Source: an uncultured Porphyromonadaceae bacterium (GTDB lineage: Bacteria; Bacteroidota; Bacteroidia; Bacteroidales; Muribaculaceae). From it: a DNA stretch of 64,000 nucleotides. The position numbers and the translations under genes were made by a program. The notes below the pieces were generated by a model. That model did no database searches and had not been told where the DNA came from. It was given only the letters and a program-made list of their open reading frames with translations. Position 1 is the first letter of the stretch. Each line of letters opens with the position of its first letter. This document shows, piece after piece, positions 26,940 to 36,075 of the stretch. Location of the stretch: contig CABUIO010000002.1 in the NCBI GenBank assembly GCA_902491625.1, positions 124,001 through 188,000 of the forward strand, in the 5' to 3' direction.

Positions 26940-29126
26940 ATGAAACGTATCGTCATAACATCATGCATAGCGATAGCCGCCGTAGCCGCGAACGCGCAGG
27001 AGCCTGCAGACACTACATCGACGCAGACGCCCGATGAAGGCTACGTGCTCGACGACTTCGTCGTCACCGCACGCAAACAGCTCATCAAATCCGACGCCGA
27101 AAAAACAAGCTATGAGGCCCAGGAGGATCCCGACGCGCAGAGTCTTTCGGCGCTCGACATGCTGCGCCGCGTGCCGATGGTGGCCGTCGACGGCCAGGAC
27201 AACATCACCGTCAACGGCCGCAGCGACTTCCAGATCTATGTCGACGGCAAGCCCAATCCGATGCTAAGCGCCAATCCCGGACAGCTGCTCCGAAGCATCC
27301 CGGCAAGCACCATTGCACGCTTCGAGGTGATCAACAATCCCGGCGCGAGCTACGACGCCGAGGGTGTCGGCGGCATCCTCAACATCGTGCTGAAATCGGC
27401 AGGAAATCTCAACGGCTACACTGCGACCCTCACCGGAATCGCCGGCAACCAGACCCAGAGCGGAAGTCTCTACGCCATGATGCAGCAGGACAAGGTCGGC
27501 GTGACCGTCAACGTCTCGGCCATGCACTACGAGACACCGGAGATGAGATTCACCGCGGATCGTCTCAACACCGCCGACGGATCCCTCCTCAACAGCGACG
27601 GCACTATCAAAAGCCAGTTCAACAGCCTCAACACCTCGCTTAACCTCGACTGGAAACCCAACGACCGCAACATATTCGCCTTCTCGGGCTCTTTCCAGCG
27701 CTCGCCGTTCAGGATGTACAACAACAACACAGTCGCCATGACCGACGGTGCGGGGATGCCTCTCTACGGCTACTCTCTCTCGTCGCGCAACCGCAACAGG
27801 AGTGTGGGCGTGACCGCCGGAGCGGACTACACTCATCTCTTCTCCGCCGACAACGACCGCCACAAACTACAGCTCTCCTACCGACTCAACATAACTCCCA
27901 CACGTTCCGAAGCCGACAATTTCTTCTCCCTCCTCGACGGATTCCCTGCCGCAGGAGTGCCGGAAGACTACGACACCTTCGACCGGACCTCGATGACCGA
28001 GAACATCGGACAGGCTGACTACACTCTCCCCTTAGGCGAAATGCACACCTTCGGAGTAGGTTCGAAACTGACATTCCGCCGCTCCTCAAGCGACGCCTCG
28101 GGACTTGACTACGTCCACCACTCCACCATTACCGCCGCATATCTCACCTACGGACTCACCGCCGGCGACTTCGCCCTCAATGCCGGAGCACGCTATGAGC
28201 ATACCCACCAATCCGCACGATACGGCGCCACGGAGCACGATCCCTACTCCGCCGACTACAACAATTTCGTCCCTTCGCTCACGATGAGCTACAGCTTCGC
28301 GCCGGTGCGCCAGCTGAGCGTCGGCTACAACATGCGCATCTCGCGTCCCGGCATCAGCATGCTGAATCCATACATCGACAACTCCAACCCGCTGCAGGTC
28401 GAGACCGGTAACCCCAACCTTCGCCCGGAGAAATACAATAACTTCAACCTCACGTGGATGGCGATGTGGGGCAAGGTGATGTTCAATGCCCAGGCCGGAT
28501 ATTCCTTCTCCAACGACGGAATAACACGCATCACGGAGATGCGCGACGGAATCACCTACACGAGCTACGCCAACTCGCTGCGCTCGCGCCAGGCCACAGC
28601 CTCGATATTCCTGACTTACAATCCGTGGAGCAACACACGCATCTCCCTCAACTCCACGACATCCTACAGCGCTCTGCGTTCCCCTATCGACGGCCTTTCG
28701 AGCCACGGATGGAGCGAGATGTACATGGTCGGCGTGCAGCAGACTCTCCCCTGGCAGCTCCAGCTCTCCGCCAACATCTTCGGACAGACCGGATACCGCG
28801 GACTGCAGATGAAGACCGGAAGCATGTTCACCCACATGCTGTCCCTCTCGCGCTCTTTCCTCTCCGACCGCCTCAACGTCAGCGTCACAGCCATGAGCCC
28901 CTTCTATAGCGACAACAAGATCAAGATGCACGAATGGGGCGCCGCGATGGACAACCACACCACGCTCAAGATCAACCTCCGGTCCGTAATGGTGAGCGTC
29001 AGCTACCGTTTCGGCGACCTCAAGTCAAAGAGCATCACGCCGCGCGAACTCGACTCCGACCTTGCCGCGCCCTCGCAGCAGGGAGGCGGAAGCATCCCCG
29101 GCGGCATCCCCGGCACCGGAATGTAA
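26940..29126 (+). CDS. Outer-membrane beta-barrel receptor (TonB-dependent type, OMP_b-brl family)
   Basis: A 728-residue outer-membrane protein. The signal peptide (MKRIVITSCIAIAAVAANAQ) supports the ATG at 26940; an earlier ATG at 26883 falls within the promoter. A plug domain is seen at about 45-150 (VVTARKQ, LDMLRRVPMV, INNPGASYDAEGVGGILNIV). The rest is a large barrel with alternating aromatic strands, of the family-3 OMP barrel type. Unlike many Bacteroidota receptors there is no N-terminal carboxypeptidase-like domain and no adjacent SusD. The C-terminal tail is Gln/Gly/Pro rich. Its ligand is unknown. It is divergent from a kinase-LytTR pair that probably controls it. Confidence 0.88.
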   Translation: MKRIVITSCIAIAAVAANAQEPADTTSTQTPDEGYVLDDFVVTARKQLIKSDAEKTSYEAQEDPDAQSLSALDMLRRVPMVAVDGQDNITVNGRSDFQIYVDGKPNPMLSANPGQLLRSIPASTIARFEVINNPGASYDAEGVGGILNIVLKSAGNLNGYTATLTGIAGNQTQSGSLYAMMQQDKVGVTVNVSAMHYETPEMRFTADRLNTADGSLLNSDGTIKSQFNSLNTSLNLDWKPNDRNIFAFSGSFQRSPFRMYNNNTVAMTDGAGMPLYGYSLSSRNRNRSVGVTAGADYTHLFSADNDRHKLQLSYRLNITPTRSEADNFFSLLDGFPAAGVPEDYDTFDRTSMTENIGQADYTLPLGEMHTFGVGSKLTFRRSSSDASGLDYVHHSTITAAYLTYGLTAGDFALNAGARYEHTHQSARYGATEHDPYSADYNNFVPSLTMSYSFAPVRQLSVGYNMRISRPGISMLNPYIDNSNPLQVETGNPNLRPEKYNNFNLTWMAMWGKVMFNAQAGYSFSNDGITRITEMRDGITYTSYANSLRSRQATASIFLTYNPWSNTRISLNSTTSYSALRSPIDGLSSHGWSEMYMVGVQQTLPWQLQLSANIFGQTGYRGLQMKTGSMFTHMLSLSRSFLSDRLNVSVTAMSPFYSDNKIKMHEWGAAMDNHTTLKINLRSVMVSVSYRFGDLKSKSITPRELDSDLAAPSQQGGGSIPGGIPGTGM

Positions 29127-29231
29127 CGTCACAGAGAATCATCAACAGTTTTTCCATACCTCATATCAATACTCTTGCGGAGGCCAAGGTTGTGAAACCC
29201 AAGCCTCCGCAACCCTTTTTCTCTACGACCT

Positions 29232-29341
29232 GAGGGTGTTGCAGAACTCAATTTTTGCCAATACTCTCAAAAAGAGAGTGATTGGAAACCAATGAGTTAT
29301 AAAATTGAATTACGCGATTATTGAGGTTCTGCAACACCCTC
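29232..29341. mobile_element. MITE-like element with terminal inverted repeats
   Basis: A 110-base element bounded by inverted ends: 29232-29246 (gagggtgttgcagaa) matches the complement of 29327-29341 perfectly, and the similarity continues inward to ctcaat. Inside are a small hairpin (ctctcaaaaagagag) and A/T-rich sequence with no gene. Ends of this type (gggtgttgca) are reminiscent of insertion-sequence termini, so it may be a non-autonomous derivative. I could not see a clear target duplication. Confidence 0.55.
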
Positions 29342-29361
29342 CCGCCATCGCCACGTCGCAT

Positions 29362-29788
29362 AAAGGCCTGGAAGGTCGACGGGCGTGCGCCAAGCACGCC
29401 GACTTAGCAGTAACCCGGTACGCCGAGCCTGCGAGGCGTGCCGGGATGACGCCGTCCGAAGCAACATGGCGTGCGCCAGCACGCCGACTGAATCGTCATG
29501 TCGCATAAAGGCCTGAAAGGCCGACCAAATAATAGCCCGGAGCGCCCAAGCTCCGGGAATCATTACAAGAGAATATGTCAAGCTCTGTAGGAGCGACCAA
29601 ACGTAGCCTTTGGATCGGTCTTACAGACCTCTTTTTCATTGTGTTGACCGTCCCCGGAGCTTGATCGCTCCGGGCTATTGTCACCTCGACCTTACAGGCC
29701 TTTCGACGCTCCGGCACGCCTCGCAAGCTCGGCGTACCGGGTTACTGCCAAGTCAGCGTGCCGGCGCACGCTATTCTTTCAGGCTTTT
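29362..29788. repeat. Very large nested inverted-repeat element, family A, copy 2
   Basis: About 430 bases fold back on themselves through several nested arm pairs, each in mirror order: aaaggcctgg near 29362 with a diverged partner near 29776-29788; cgtgcgcc..gcacgc near 29384-29399 with 29757-29772; a 38-bp pair at 29407-29444 and 29711-29748 with one mismatch; aaaggcctgaaaggccga (29507-29524) with 29686-29703; and a cccggagcg pair near 29534-29556 with 29653-29675. The inner part matches 6709-6907. There is no gene inside. It ends about 20 bases beyond the stop codon of the next gene. Confidence 0.75.
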
Positions 29789-29809
29789 TCACACACGCGA
29801 TGGGGAGGT

Positions 29810-30574
29810 TTAGCGGGTGTATTTGGCTTCGAGGGCAGCGAGGTCTATGTCTCTGTCATACTTGCTGTAACCGGGGATTTTGCTGACATCGAGGATGTCA
29901 CCGAAGGTGGCGCGTGCCGTGCGGATGATGTAGAGAATGCCGTCATGCTCTGAATCCACAGCTGCGATCTCCTGCGGATTGAAACCATCGAGATCGGTCA
30001 CACTGAAAGTACGGTCATAACGGTGGTAAATCGGATCCCCATTCCCGTTACAGAATTCTCTATAAGCATATAGCTGCATCTTACCGTCAGAAACAGAGAC
30101 AATATCATTGTCATATGGGCCTATCATGACCTTACCCTTCTCAAGGTCGATGCAGTCGGCATGCCTGATGTAAATCTCCGGCACCTTCTTATCGAATGAA
30201 GCCAGATATTTACCATAGTAGAACCACACATTGATGACATCGCTATACTGCATGGCGTCATAATAGAGATTAAGCTTGGTGTAGGAGGCGCCTCCGCACA
30301 CGATGAAACTGCCAAGATAATTATAGGTCAATCCGCAGATGCCGTGAAGATCAACTATCACCCACTTATCGCCGGTCTCGTTGTTTTTCTCAAACATGTC
30401 GAAAGCCTCCTCCTTGAAAAGTTTGGCCGCAGAACCGGACTTGTATCCCTTCAGGATCTCCTTTTCCTGTTCGTTAAAGGGGGAGGGTTCATCGTTGTCG
30501 TCGGAGCAAGACGTGAAGGCGGCAAGCATCGGAAATACCAATACCAGCATTAAAGAAAGGCGTTTTAGTGACAT
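29810..30574 (-). CDS. Lipoprotein, function unknown
   Basis: A 254-residue lipoprotein with a clear signal peptide and lipobox (cysteine 23 in FTSCSDDND; the acidic residues after the cysteine fit export to the outer surface in Bacteroidota). The mature part has mixed charged helices (EQEKEILKGYKSGSAAKLFKEEAFDMF) and many tyrosines, and no domain I recognise. Its codon use looks more A/T-rich than the neighbours, hinting at an accessory origin. It is a single gene with its own perfect promoter, next to the large nested repeat. Confidence 0.75.
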   Translation of the reverse strand: MSLKRLSLMLVLVFPMLAAFTSCSDDNDEPSPFNEQEKEILKGYKSGSAAKLFKEEAFDMFEKNNETGDKWVIVDLHGICGLTYNYLGSFIVCGGASYTKLNLYYDAMQYSDVINVWFYYGKYLASFDKKVPEIYIRHADCIDLEKGKVMIGPYDNDIVSVSDGKMQLYAYREFCNGNGDPIYHRYDRTFSVTDLDGFNPQEIAAVDSEHDGILYIIRTARATFGDILDVSKIPGYSKYDRDIDLAALEAKYTR

Positions 30575-30606
30575 AATAGAAGTGTTAAGTTGATTTTACG
30601 ATTCGA

Positions 30607-30637
30607 CAAATCTACGGATTCTTTTCTGAAATAGCAA
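30607..30637 (-). promoter_or_regulatory. Bacteroidota promoter of the lipoprotein gene
   Basis: Minus-strand TTG (30637-30635), 20 bases, TAGATTTG (30614-30607), 33 bases before the ATG. Confidence 0.7.
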
Positions 30638-30869
30638 TTTTTCATTTCAAAAAAAACATCTGCAAATCCGCGCCAATGCCGAAGCTTGCACATGGTTAAG
30701 AGCTAAATCAGCATTTTTAACATAAAATTAACAGTCTTGACAAAACATATATATCATGGATAGACGTTATCACTGTAAAACAATATATGTCGAGGGACGC
30801 GAAACTTTGCTGCCTTGCACTTTTCAGAGACATCCAAATTATTTCACTTCATATATATCCCGAACTATC

Positions 30870-33116
30870 ATGAACAATATCGACGTACGCCGCGCTCCGC
30901 GGCTCAAAAAGAACGAAATAGCACGCCGTGTGCTTGAATTTCTCCAGAAGGAGAACCGCCAGGCGTTCAACTACAAGCAGATAGCGTTCGCTATCGACGC
31001 CGTGAATCCGGCCAACCGCATGGATCTCATCAATACGCTCGACGAACTGGCCGAGGAAGGCGCCATCACGGAGGTGAGCCTCGGTCGATACAAGGCCAAC
31101 GCCAATCGAGGCACAGAGAATATCGGCACATTCGTGCGCCGCAGCAACGGCCGCAACGCCGTCATCATTGACGAGGAGCCTATTCTTGTGACAGAGCGCA
31201 ACAGCATGCACGCCCTTAACGGCGACAAGGTGCGTGTCATCATCAGCGCCGCCCGCAAGGGTCAGGATCCGGAGGCGCGTGTGGTCGAGATCGTCGAAGA
31301 GAAGGAACAGGTCTTCATCGGCACACTCAAGGTCGAGGGCAACTATGCCGCTCTCGTAACCGACTCCAAATTTCTTGCCGCAGACATCGTGCTCCAGAAG
31401 AGCCGGCTGCGTGGCGGCAAGGACGGCGACAAGGCCGTGGTGCGCATCACACGCTGGCTCGACGACGAGATGAATCCGCGCGGCGAAGTGGTGGACATCC
31501 TCGGCCGCAAGGGTGAAAACACCGCCGAGATGCACGCAATCCTCGCCGAATACGGACTCCCCTACAAGTATCCCGAGCCTGTCGAGAAGGCTGCGGCCAA
31601 GATCGACGCCGGAATTACGCCGGAGGAGGTCGCCAAGCGTGAGGATTTCCGCAACGTCCTGACATTCACCATCGACCCTGCCGACGCCAAGGATTTCGAC
31701 GACGCCATTTCCTTCCGCCAGCTTGCCAACGGCAACTACGAGGTCGGCGTCCATATCGCCGACGTGACGCACTACGTGCAGCCCAACACCATCATCGACC
31801 GCGAGGCCCAGTCCCGCGCCACGAGCGTCTACCTTGTGGATCGCACCATACCGATGCTTCCGGAGCATCTGAGCAACGGCATCTGCTCGCTTCGTCCCGA
31901 CGAGGAGAAGCTGACATTCTCGGCCATCTTCGAGCTTGACGACAAGGCAAACGTGATCAACTCGCGCATCGGCCGCACAGTGATACGCTCCGACCGCCGC
32001 TACGCCTACGAGGACGCTCAGGCCATCATCGAGAGCGGCGAGGGGGACAACGCCGACGCCATCCTCACATGCAACCGCCTCGCGCAGGAACTCCGCCGCC
32101 GCCGTTTCGAGGCCGGAGCGCTTGAGTTCGGGCGTCCGGAGGCCACATTCGTAATAGACGAGAAAGGCAAACCGACCGCCGTGAGCTTCAAGGTTGCCAA
32201 AGAGGCCAATCAGCTCATCGAGGAATTCATGCTTCTGGCCAACCGCACCGTGGCCGAATTTATCGGCGTACCGAAAGGGAAGGCGAAGCCCAAGACCTTC
32301 GTCTATCGTATCCACGACCTCCCCGACGCCGAGAAGCTTGCCAACTTCGCACTGATCGCCCGCCGCTTCGGCTACAAGATCAACACAGACGGTTCCAACA
32401 TGGCCGTCAACCGCTCCATTAACAGGATGCTGCGCGACGTCAAGGGACAGGGTGAGGAAAACCTCCTCTCGATTCTCGCCATCCGCTCCATGGCCAAGGC
32501 TGTCTATTCAACCGACAACGTCGGGCATTACGGACTCGCTTTTCCATACTACACGCATTTCACTTCGCCGATCCGCCGCTATCCCGACATGATGGTGCAC
32601 CGTCTGCTGGAACGCTACCTCCACCGCGGACGTTCCGCCGACAAGGTGAAGACCGAAGACCTCTGCAAACACTCCTCCGACATGGAGCAGCTTGCCGCCA
32701 ATGCCGAACGCGCCTCGATAAAATACAAGCAGGTGGAATACATGCGCGACCATATCGGCGAGATCTACGACGGCGTCATCTCCGGCGTCACGGAGTGGGG
32801 ACTATACGTCGAGCTTGACGAGAACCTCTGCGAAGGCATGGTGCCGATGCGCGACCTTGCCGACGATTTCTACGACTTTGATGAAAAGAACTACTGCCTT
32901 ACGGGACGGCGCACACACTCACGCTACACCTTGGGAGACCGAGTGAAAGTACAGGTGACCCGCGCCGACCTGGACAAGAAAATGCTTGATTTCGCGCTCC
33001 TCGACGACAAGGGACTACCCCTTCGTCCGCGCGAGAAGAAACCCTACAAGACCTCCGACCCGCACCGCCGCGGCAACCGCAAAGGCTCCAAGAGCCAACG
33101 CAAACGCCGCCGCTAA
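30870..33116 (+). CDS. rnr: Ribonuclease R
   Basis: A 748-residue 3'-5' exoribonuclease that degrades structured RNA. Order of domains: winged-helix (about 8-65), two cold-shock/OB domains, the RNB catalytic domain with its metal-binding aspartates in IDPADAKDFDDA (D269, D272, D275, D277, D278), an S1 domain near 645-725, and a very basic tail (GNRKGSKSQRKRRR). The ATG at 30870 is chosen; the upstream ATG at 30756 would add 38 residues unlike the family. No perfect promoter was found in the 295-base gap, although AAACTTTG at 30802 resembles a -7 box. Confidence 0.95.
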   Translation: MNNIDVRRAPRLKKNEIARRVLEFLQKENRQAFNYKQIAFAIDAVNPANRMDLINTLDELAEEGAITEVSLGRYKANANRGTENIGTFVRRSNGRNAVIIDEEPILVTERNSMHALNGDKVRVIISAARKGQDPEARVVEIVEEKEQVFIGTLKVEGNYAALVTDSKFLAADIVLQKSRLRGGKDGDKAVVRITRWLDDEMNPRGEVVDILGRKGENTAEMHAILAEYGLPYKYPEPVEKAAAKIDAGITPEEVAKREDFRNVLTFTIDPADAKDFDDAISFRQLANGNYEVGVHIADVTHYVQPNTIIDREAQSRATSVYLVDRTIPMLPEHLSNGICSLRPDEEKLTFSAIFELDDKANVINSRIGRTVIRSDRRYAYEDAQAIIESGEGDNADAILTCNRLAQELRRRRFEAGALEFGRPEATFVIDEKGKPTAVSFKVAKEANQLIEEFMLLANRTVAEFIGVPKGKAKPKTFVYRIHDLPDAEKLANFALIARRFGYKINTDGSNMAVNRSINRMLRDVKGQGEENLLSILAIRSMAKAVYSTDNVGHYGLAFPYYTHFTSPIRRYPDMMVHRLLERYLHRGRSADKVKTEDLCKHSSDMEQLAANAERASIKYKQVEYMRDHIGEIYDGVISGVTEWGLYVELDENLCEGMVPMRDLADDFYDFDEKNYCLTGRRTHSRYTLGDRVKVQVTRADLDKKMLDFALLDDKGLPLRPREKKPYKTSDPHRRGNRKGSKSQRKRRR

Positions 33117-33177
33117 ACCCTAATAGACCCTCATAGAACCGATAAAAGCCGATGGCAGCCGGGCTGAAATTCCGGCC

Positions 33178-33339
33178 GTATTGCCAACCGCGGCCTTCAG
33201 GCCGTGGAAGGATGTATCCACAAAGAATAAGTCGCGGAGCGACGTCGTGCGGTAACGACTATACCATACACGCATCGCTCCGCGACGCGTCTGTTTATAT
33301 CGCGCCTTTCCACGGCCTGAAGGCCGCGGTTGGCAATAC
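33178..33339. repeat. Nested inverted-repeat element, family B, copy 2
   Basis: Perfect 32-bp inverted arms at 33178-33209 and 33308-33339, with a perfect inner 12-bp pair (33231-33242 with 33275-33286). It closely matches copy 1 at 15580-15734, including the loop 'accatacacgcatcgct'. It lies directly after RNase R in the 478-base gap 33117-33594. Confidence 0.82.
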
Positions 33340-33461
33340 AGACAGACCTCCGGCCTGTCTCTCTTTACGTCGCTTAAGACACGAGGCGGCCTAAATTTAG
33401 GCCGCCCCGACTGGGTTATACAACACATCAACATCGGTGTATCGGTAGGGTTCGGGATCGG

Positions 33462-33560
33462 TTATTTCACGATCACTTTCTCGATTCTGTCACCTTTCTT
33501 GCGCAGGCAGACGCAGTGTTCGGGGTTGTCGGCGCAGGGATCCTCGGGCGTGATCTGCAT
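33462..33560 (-). CDS. Possible small cysteine-containing peptide or gene remnant
   Basis: A short frame of 32 codons between the L,D-carboxypeptidase gene and a family B repeat. It reads MQITPEDPCADNPEHCVC then LRKKGDRIEKVIVK. Three cysteines in ten residues and a basic C-terminus are visible. In the same frame an upstream stop lies 10 codons before the ATG, so it cannot be much longer. The ending resembles the KVIVK-type ends of Bacteroidales sorted proteins (compare LIVK at the end of the adhesin-like protein), so a decayed 3' end of such a gene is as likely as a real peptide. Confidence 0.25.
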   Translation of the reverse strand: MQITPEDPCADNPEHCVCLRKKGDRIEKVIVK

Positions 33561-33594
33561 TCCGCCGTGATAACCTTTCGTATGTCAGATGAAA

Positions 33595-34539
33595 TCAGAA
33601 AGTGAGGTCAAGTGTGGATCCTTGACCTGAGACTTCGAGACGAGCTTCGGAACCGATGACTACGGGATAGTTGGTGTCTGTGTGTCCGATGGGGAAATTG
33701 AATGCTATCGGCACGTCGTCGGCACCCCACTGTCGGAGACGGTGGCGGAGCATGTCGGCGGTCGAATTGTAATTAAGGTCGGATTTACTCTCCGTGAACT
33801 GTCCTACTATGATACCTTTGTATCTTTTCAGGGCCCCACATAGCGCCAGACGTCGAATCATACGTTCGGTGCGGTAGATGGCTTCGCCGATGTCTTCGAT
33901 GAAGAGGATCACATCTTCGTCGCGTCCGGGCACAAGCATGTCGAAAGGTGTGCCTGCAAGTCCGTCAAGGACGGCGAGGTTGCCGCCGCGAAGCTCGCCG
34001 GTCGCGATGCCGGGAATGTCGCGCTCGTCGGGCGCACAACTGTATCTGAGTGTGCGGTCGCCACGGAGAATGGAGACAAGAGCGCTGTTGCAAGGATCTT
34101 CGGAGGGGTAAAGGGTCAGATGCTTCGCCATGGAGGAGTGTATGCTTTTCACTCCGGCACGATGCATCATGGCGTGGAGAGCGCTGATGTCGCTGAATCC
34201 GATCACCCACTTCGGGTCGGCCGCAAGAAACTCCGGGTCTATCCTGTCGATGAAATGGATGCAGCCATAGCCTCCACGCGCACAAAGGATTGCTCGCACT
34301 TCCGGGTCGGAATAGGCATCCACGAAATCACGAAACCGATTATCTTCCGAAGAAGCATAGCTACCGTCAGCCGGACCAAGGGCATGCGGCATCACGCGCA
34401 CACGCCAGCCGAGCTTCCCGAGAGCATCCACAGCACCGGCCACATACTCCCCCTTTATGGTCGTGGCCGGAGCAATAATAGCGACCACATCGCCTTCATG
34501 GAGTGGTTTTGGAGTGTGCATATCGGGATTCGTGGACAT
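33595..34539 (-). CDS. L,D-carboxypeptidase (LdcA/MccF, peptidase S66)
   Basis: A 314-residue enzyme of the S66 family. LdcA members remove the terminal D-Ala from cytoplasmic murein tetrapeptides during peptidoglycan recycling; MccF members cut microcin. The nucleophile is S116 in GFSDISALH; the segment AILCARGGYG (84-93) forms the oxyanion region; FIEDIGEAIYRTERM and FPIGHTDTNYPV supply the Glu and His of the triad. The ATG at 34539 is preferred; the frame extends upstream but overlaps the preceding gene with unrelated sequence. No signal peptide. It sits at the end of a minus-strand unit with the VWA-like lipoprotein and panB. Confidence 0.9.
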   Translation of the reverse strand: MSTNPDMHTPKPLHEGDVVAIIAPATTIKGEYVAGAVDALGKLGWRVRVMPHALGPADGSYASSEDNRFRDFVDAYSDPEVRAILCARGGYGCIHFIDRIDPEFLAADPKWVIGFSDISALHAMMHRAGVKSIHSSMAKHLTLYPSEDPCNSALVSILRGDRTLRYSCAPDERDIPGIATGELRGGNLAVLDGLAGTPFDMLVPGRDEDVILFIEDIGEAIYRTERMIRRLALCGALKRYKGIIVGQFTESKSDLNYNSTADMLRHRLRQWGADDVPIAFNFPIGHTDTNYPVVIGSEARLEVSGQGSTLDLTF

Positions 34540-34550
34540 AAGGAGAGATG

Positions 34551-36074
34551 TTATTGTGTGGCGAGTCGTAGAGTAAAGAGACGCGGCGAGGCTGAGGCGC
34601 CGTGGTAGGCGCGGTAGATGCCTTCGAGGAGGCGGTCGACACCGAACGTGGTGGTGCCGAAATTGCGTGCGGAGGTGTTGTTGTCGTCGGCGCACGCGGA
34701 GGCCTTGATCCACTGAGGCAAGGAATTGGAGAGGCTTATCTCCATGTCGGGCGAGAGATGGCGCGTGTCCACCTCAACGGTGAAGAGATGCGTGGCAGGC
34801 TCCAGAAAGCGGCGCGTGCGCGCGTCGATCATGCCTTCCGTGATCGGCTCTATCTTCAGGATTCTTGCTCCGGGAGCACCCGTGAGAGTGTAGTTCTTCG
34901 TGTCGAGAATATAGTCGGGAGAGGCCGGAACGCCATTGAGGTTGGCGGCGATACGGAACGAGGCTATTCCGTCGGCATCCCCCTTTATGTCTTTGAGCGC
35001 ATGAGAGCCGGTCTCCCCCTGCGTGGCACCGAGGGAGTAGCTCCCCTTCATCCCCTTTCCGCGCGGCAGGAGGGAATAGTAACTGAGAATCAACGGCTCA
35101 CGGCTGAAGATATATTCGGCATTGTAGCCCGGCAACGAGGAGAAATCGACGAAGTTGGCGTAGCGGCTGTCGTGGCGAAGCCTGTACATAGCGGCGGCAG
35201 AGCCTGTGATGACAGCGTAGTATGGCCGCTGACCCTTGTAGCGGCGTCCGCTCTGCGGTGTGCTGTAAGGATAGTAGAGGCCGTCGAAGTCGCCCTCAAG
35301 CTTGACGACGATTACGCTCTTGTCGGCATGTTTCTGAAAGATGGAAGTTGCGAGGCTCTGTTCTTCGTTGAAAATCTTTGCGGGTGTGACGCCCCGGGTG
35401 TCACGCGGCGAGTAGATCAGGTCGGTGACGAGGACGTTGATGTTCTCAGCCACTGTGTCGCGGAGCACGTATTCGAAGATTCGCGCGAAGTCGGTGTATG
35501 AGGGATCTCCCAGACCGTCGGTGGCGTCAAAGATGTCTTTCTGCTGCACGAACTCCTCGAAGCTGCCTCGATAAGGATAGACGGCATCGTTGACAACGGA
35601 GATGGAGCCGGGGATGCCGTCGACACGCGGGAATCGCGTGATAAGCTCATTGAGGGTGCGTTTGAAGTCGCCCGAGGTGGAGCGCGCGTCGTAGCCGGTC
35701 ATGCTGCCGGAGCGTTCGAGGTAGAGGTTGAGGCGCAGATCACCGCGGGGGACGCCGCCGTAGGCCGTGATGTCCCAGCGGAACTTGGGGTCTGTGCGTT
35801 TTCCGGTGCGCTCCACGGTCTCGCCGAGTCGCCTGAGGTCGATGCTCCCGTCGGGCCTGATATAAGCCTTGTATGCATCGGGATTCTCAAGAATCACGGA
35901 GGAGAGCATGTCGAGACCCTGGACACTCTGCAACTCGGGATTTTCGGCTATTTTTCTTATCTCGGCGTCGAGACGGTTCTCTTTGCCGCCGCAGGAGCAC
36001 AGCATCGACAGGACCGCGAGGGCGAGAGCGAGGGCGGCGGCGATATGTCCGGGACGAGAAAAAAGTCGGTGCAT
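34551..36074 (-). CDS. VWA-like lipoprotein with degenerate metal site
   Basis: A 507-residue lipoprotein; the lipobox cysteine is C28 in MLCSCGG. After an N-terminal helical part the segment LNLYLERSGSM (115-125) aligns with the metal-binding DxSGS motif of von Willebrand A domains, but the first aspartate is replaced by E120-R121, so classic metal binding is doubtful. Later VVNDAVYPY, a TD pair near VLVTDLIYSP and the alternating strand pattern fit the same fold. The C-terminal half is beta-rich. Function unknown. Its start is two bases from the panB stop and it ends 12 bases before the L,D-carboxypeptidase start. Confidence 0.75.
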   Translation of the reverse strand: MHRLFSRPGHIAAALALALAVLSMLCSCGGKENRLDAEIRKIAENPELQSVQGLDMLSSVILENPDAYKAYIRPDGSIDLRRLGETVERTGKRTDPKFRWDITAYGGVPRGDLRLNLYLERSGSMTGYDARSTSGDFKRTLNELITRFPRVDGIPGSISVVNDAVYPYRGSFEEFVQQKDIFDATDGLGDPSYTDFARIFEYVLRDTVAENINVLVTDLIYSPRDTRGVTPAKIFNEEQSLATSIFQKHADKSVIVVKLEGDFDGLYYPYSTPQSGRRYKGQRPYYAVITGSAAAMYRLRHDSRYANFVDFSSLPGYNAEYIFSREPLILSYYSLLPRGKGMKGSYSLGATQGETGSHALKDIKGDADGIASFRIAANLNGVPASPDYILDTKNYTLTGAPGARILKIEPITEGMIDARTRRFLEPATHLFTVEVDTRHLSPDMEISLSNSLPQWIKASACADDNNTSARNFGTTTFGVDRLLEGIYRAYHGASASPRLFTLRLATQ

Positions 36075-36075
36075 G

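Noticed and set aside
29362..29788. CRISPR array
   Set aside because: Repeats are inverted and nested, not direct with regular unique spacers, and no cas genes are nearby.
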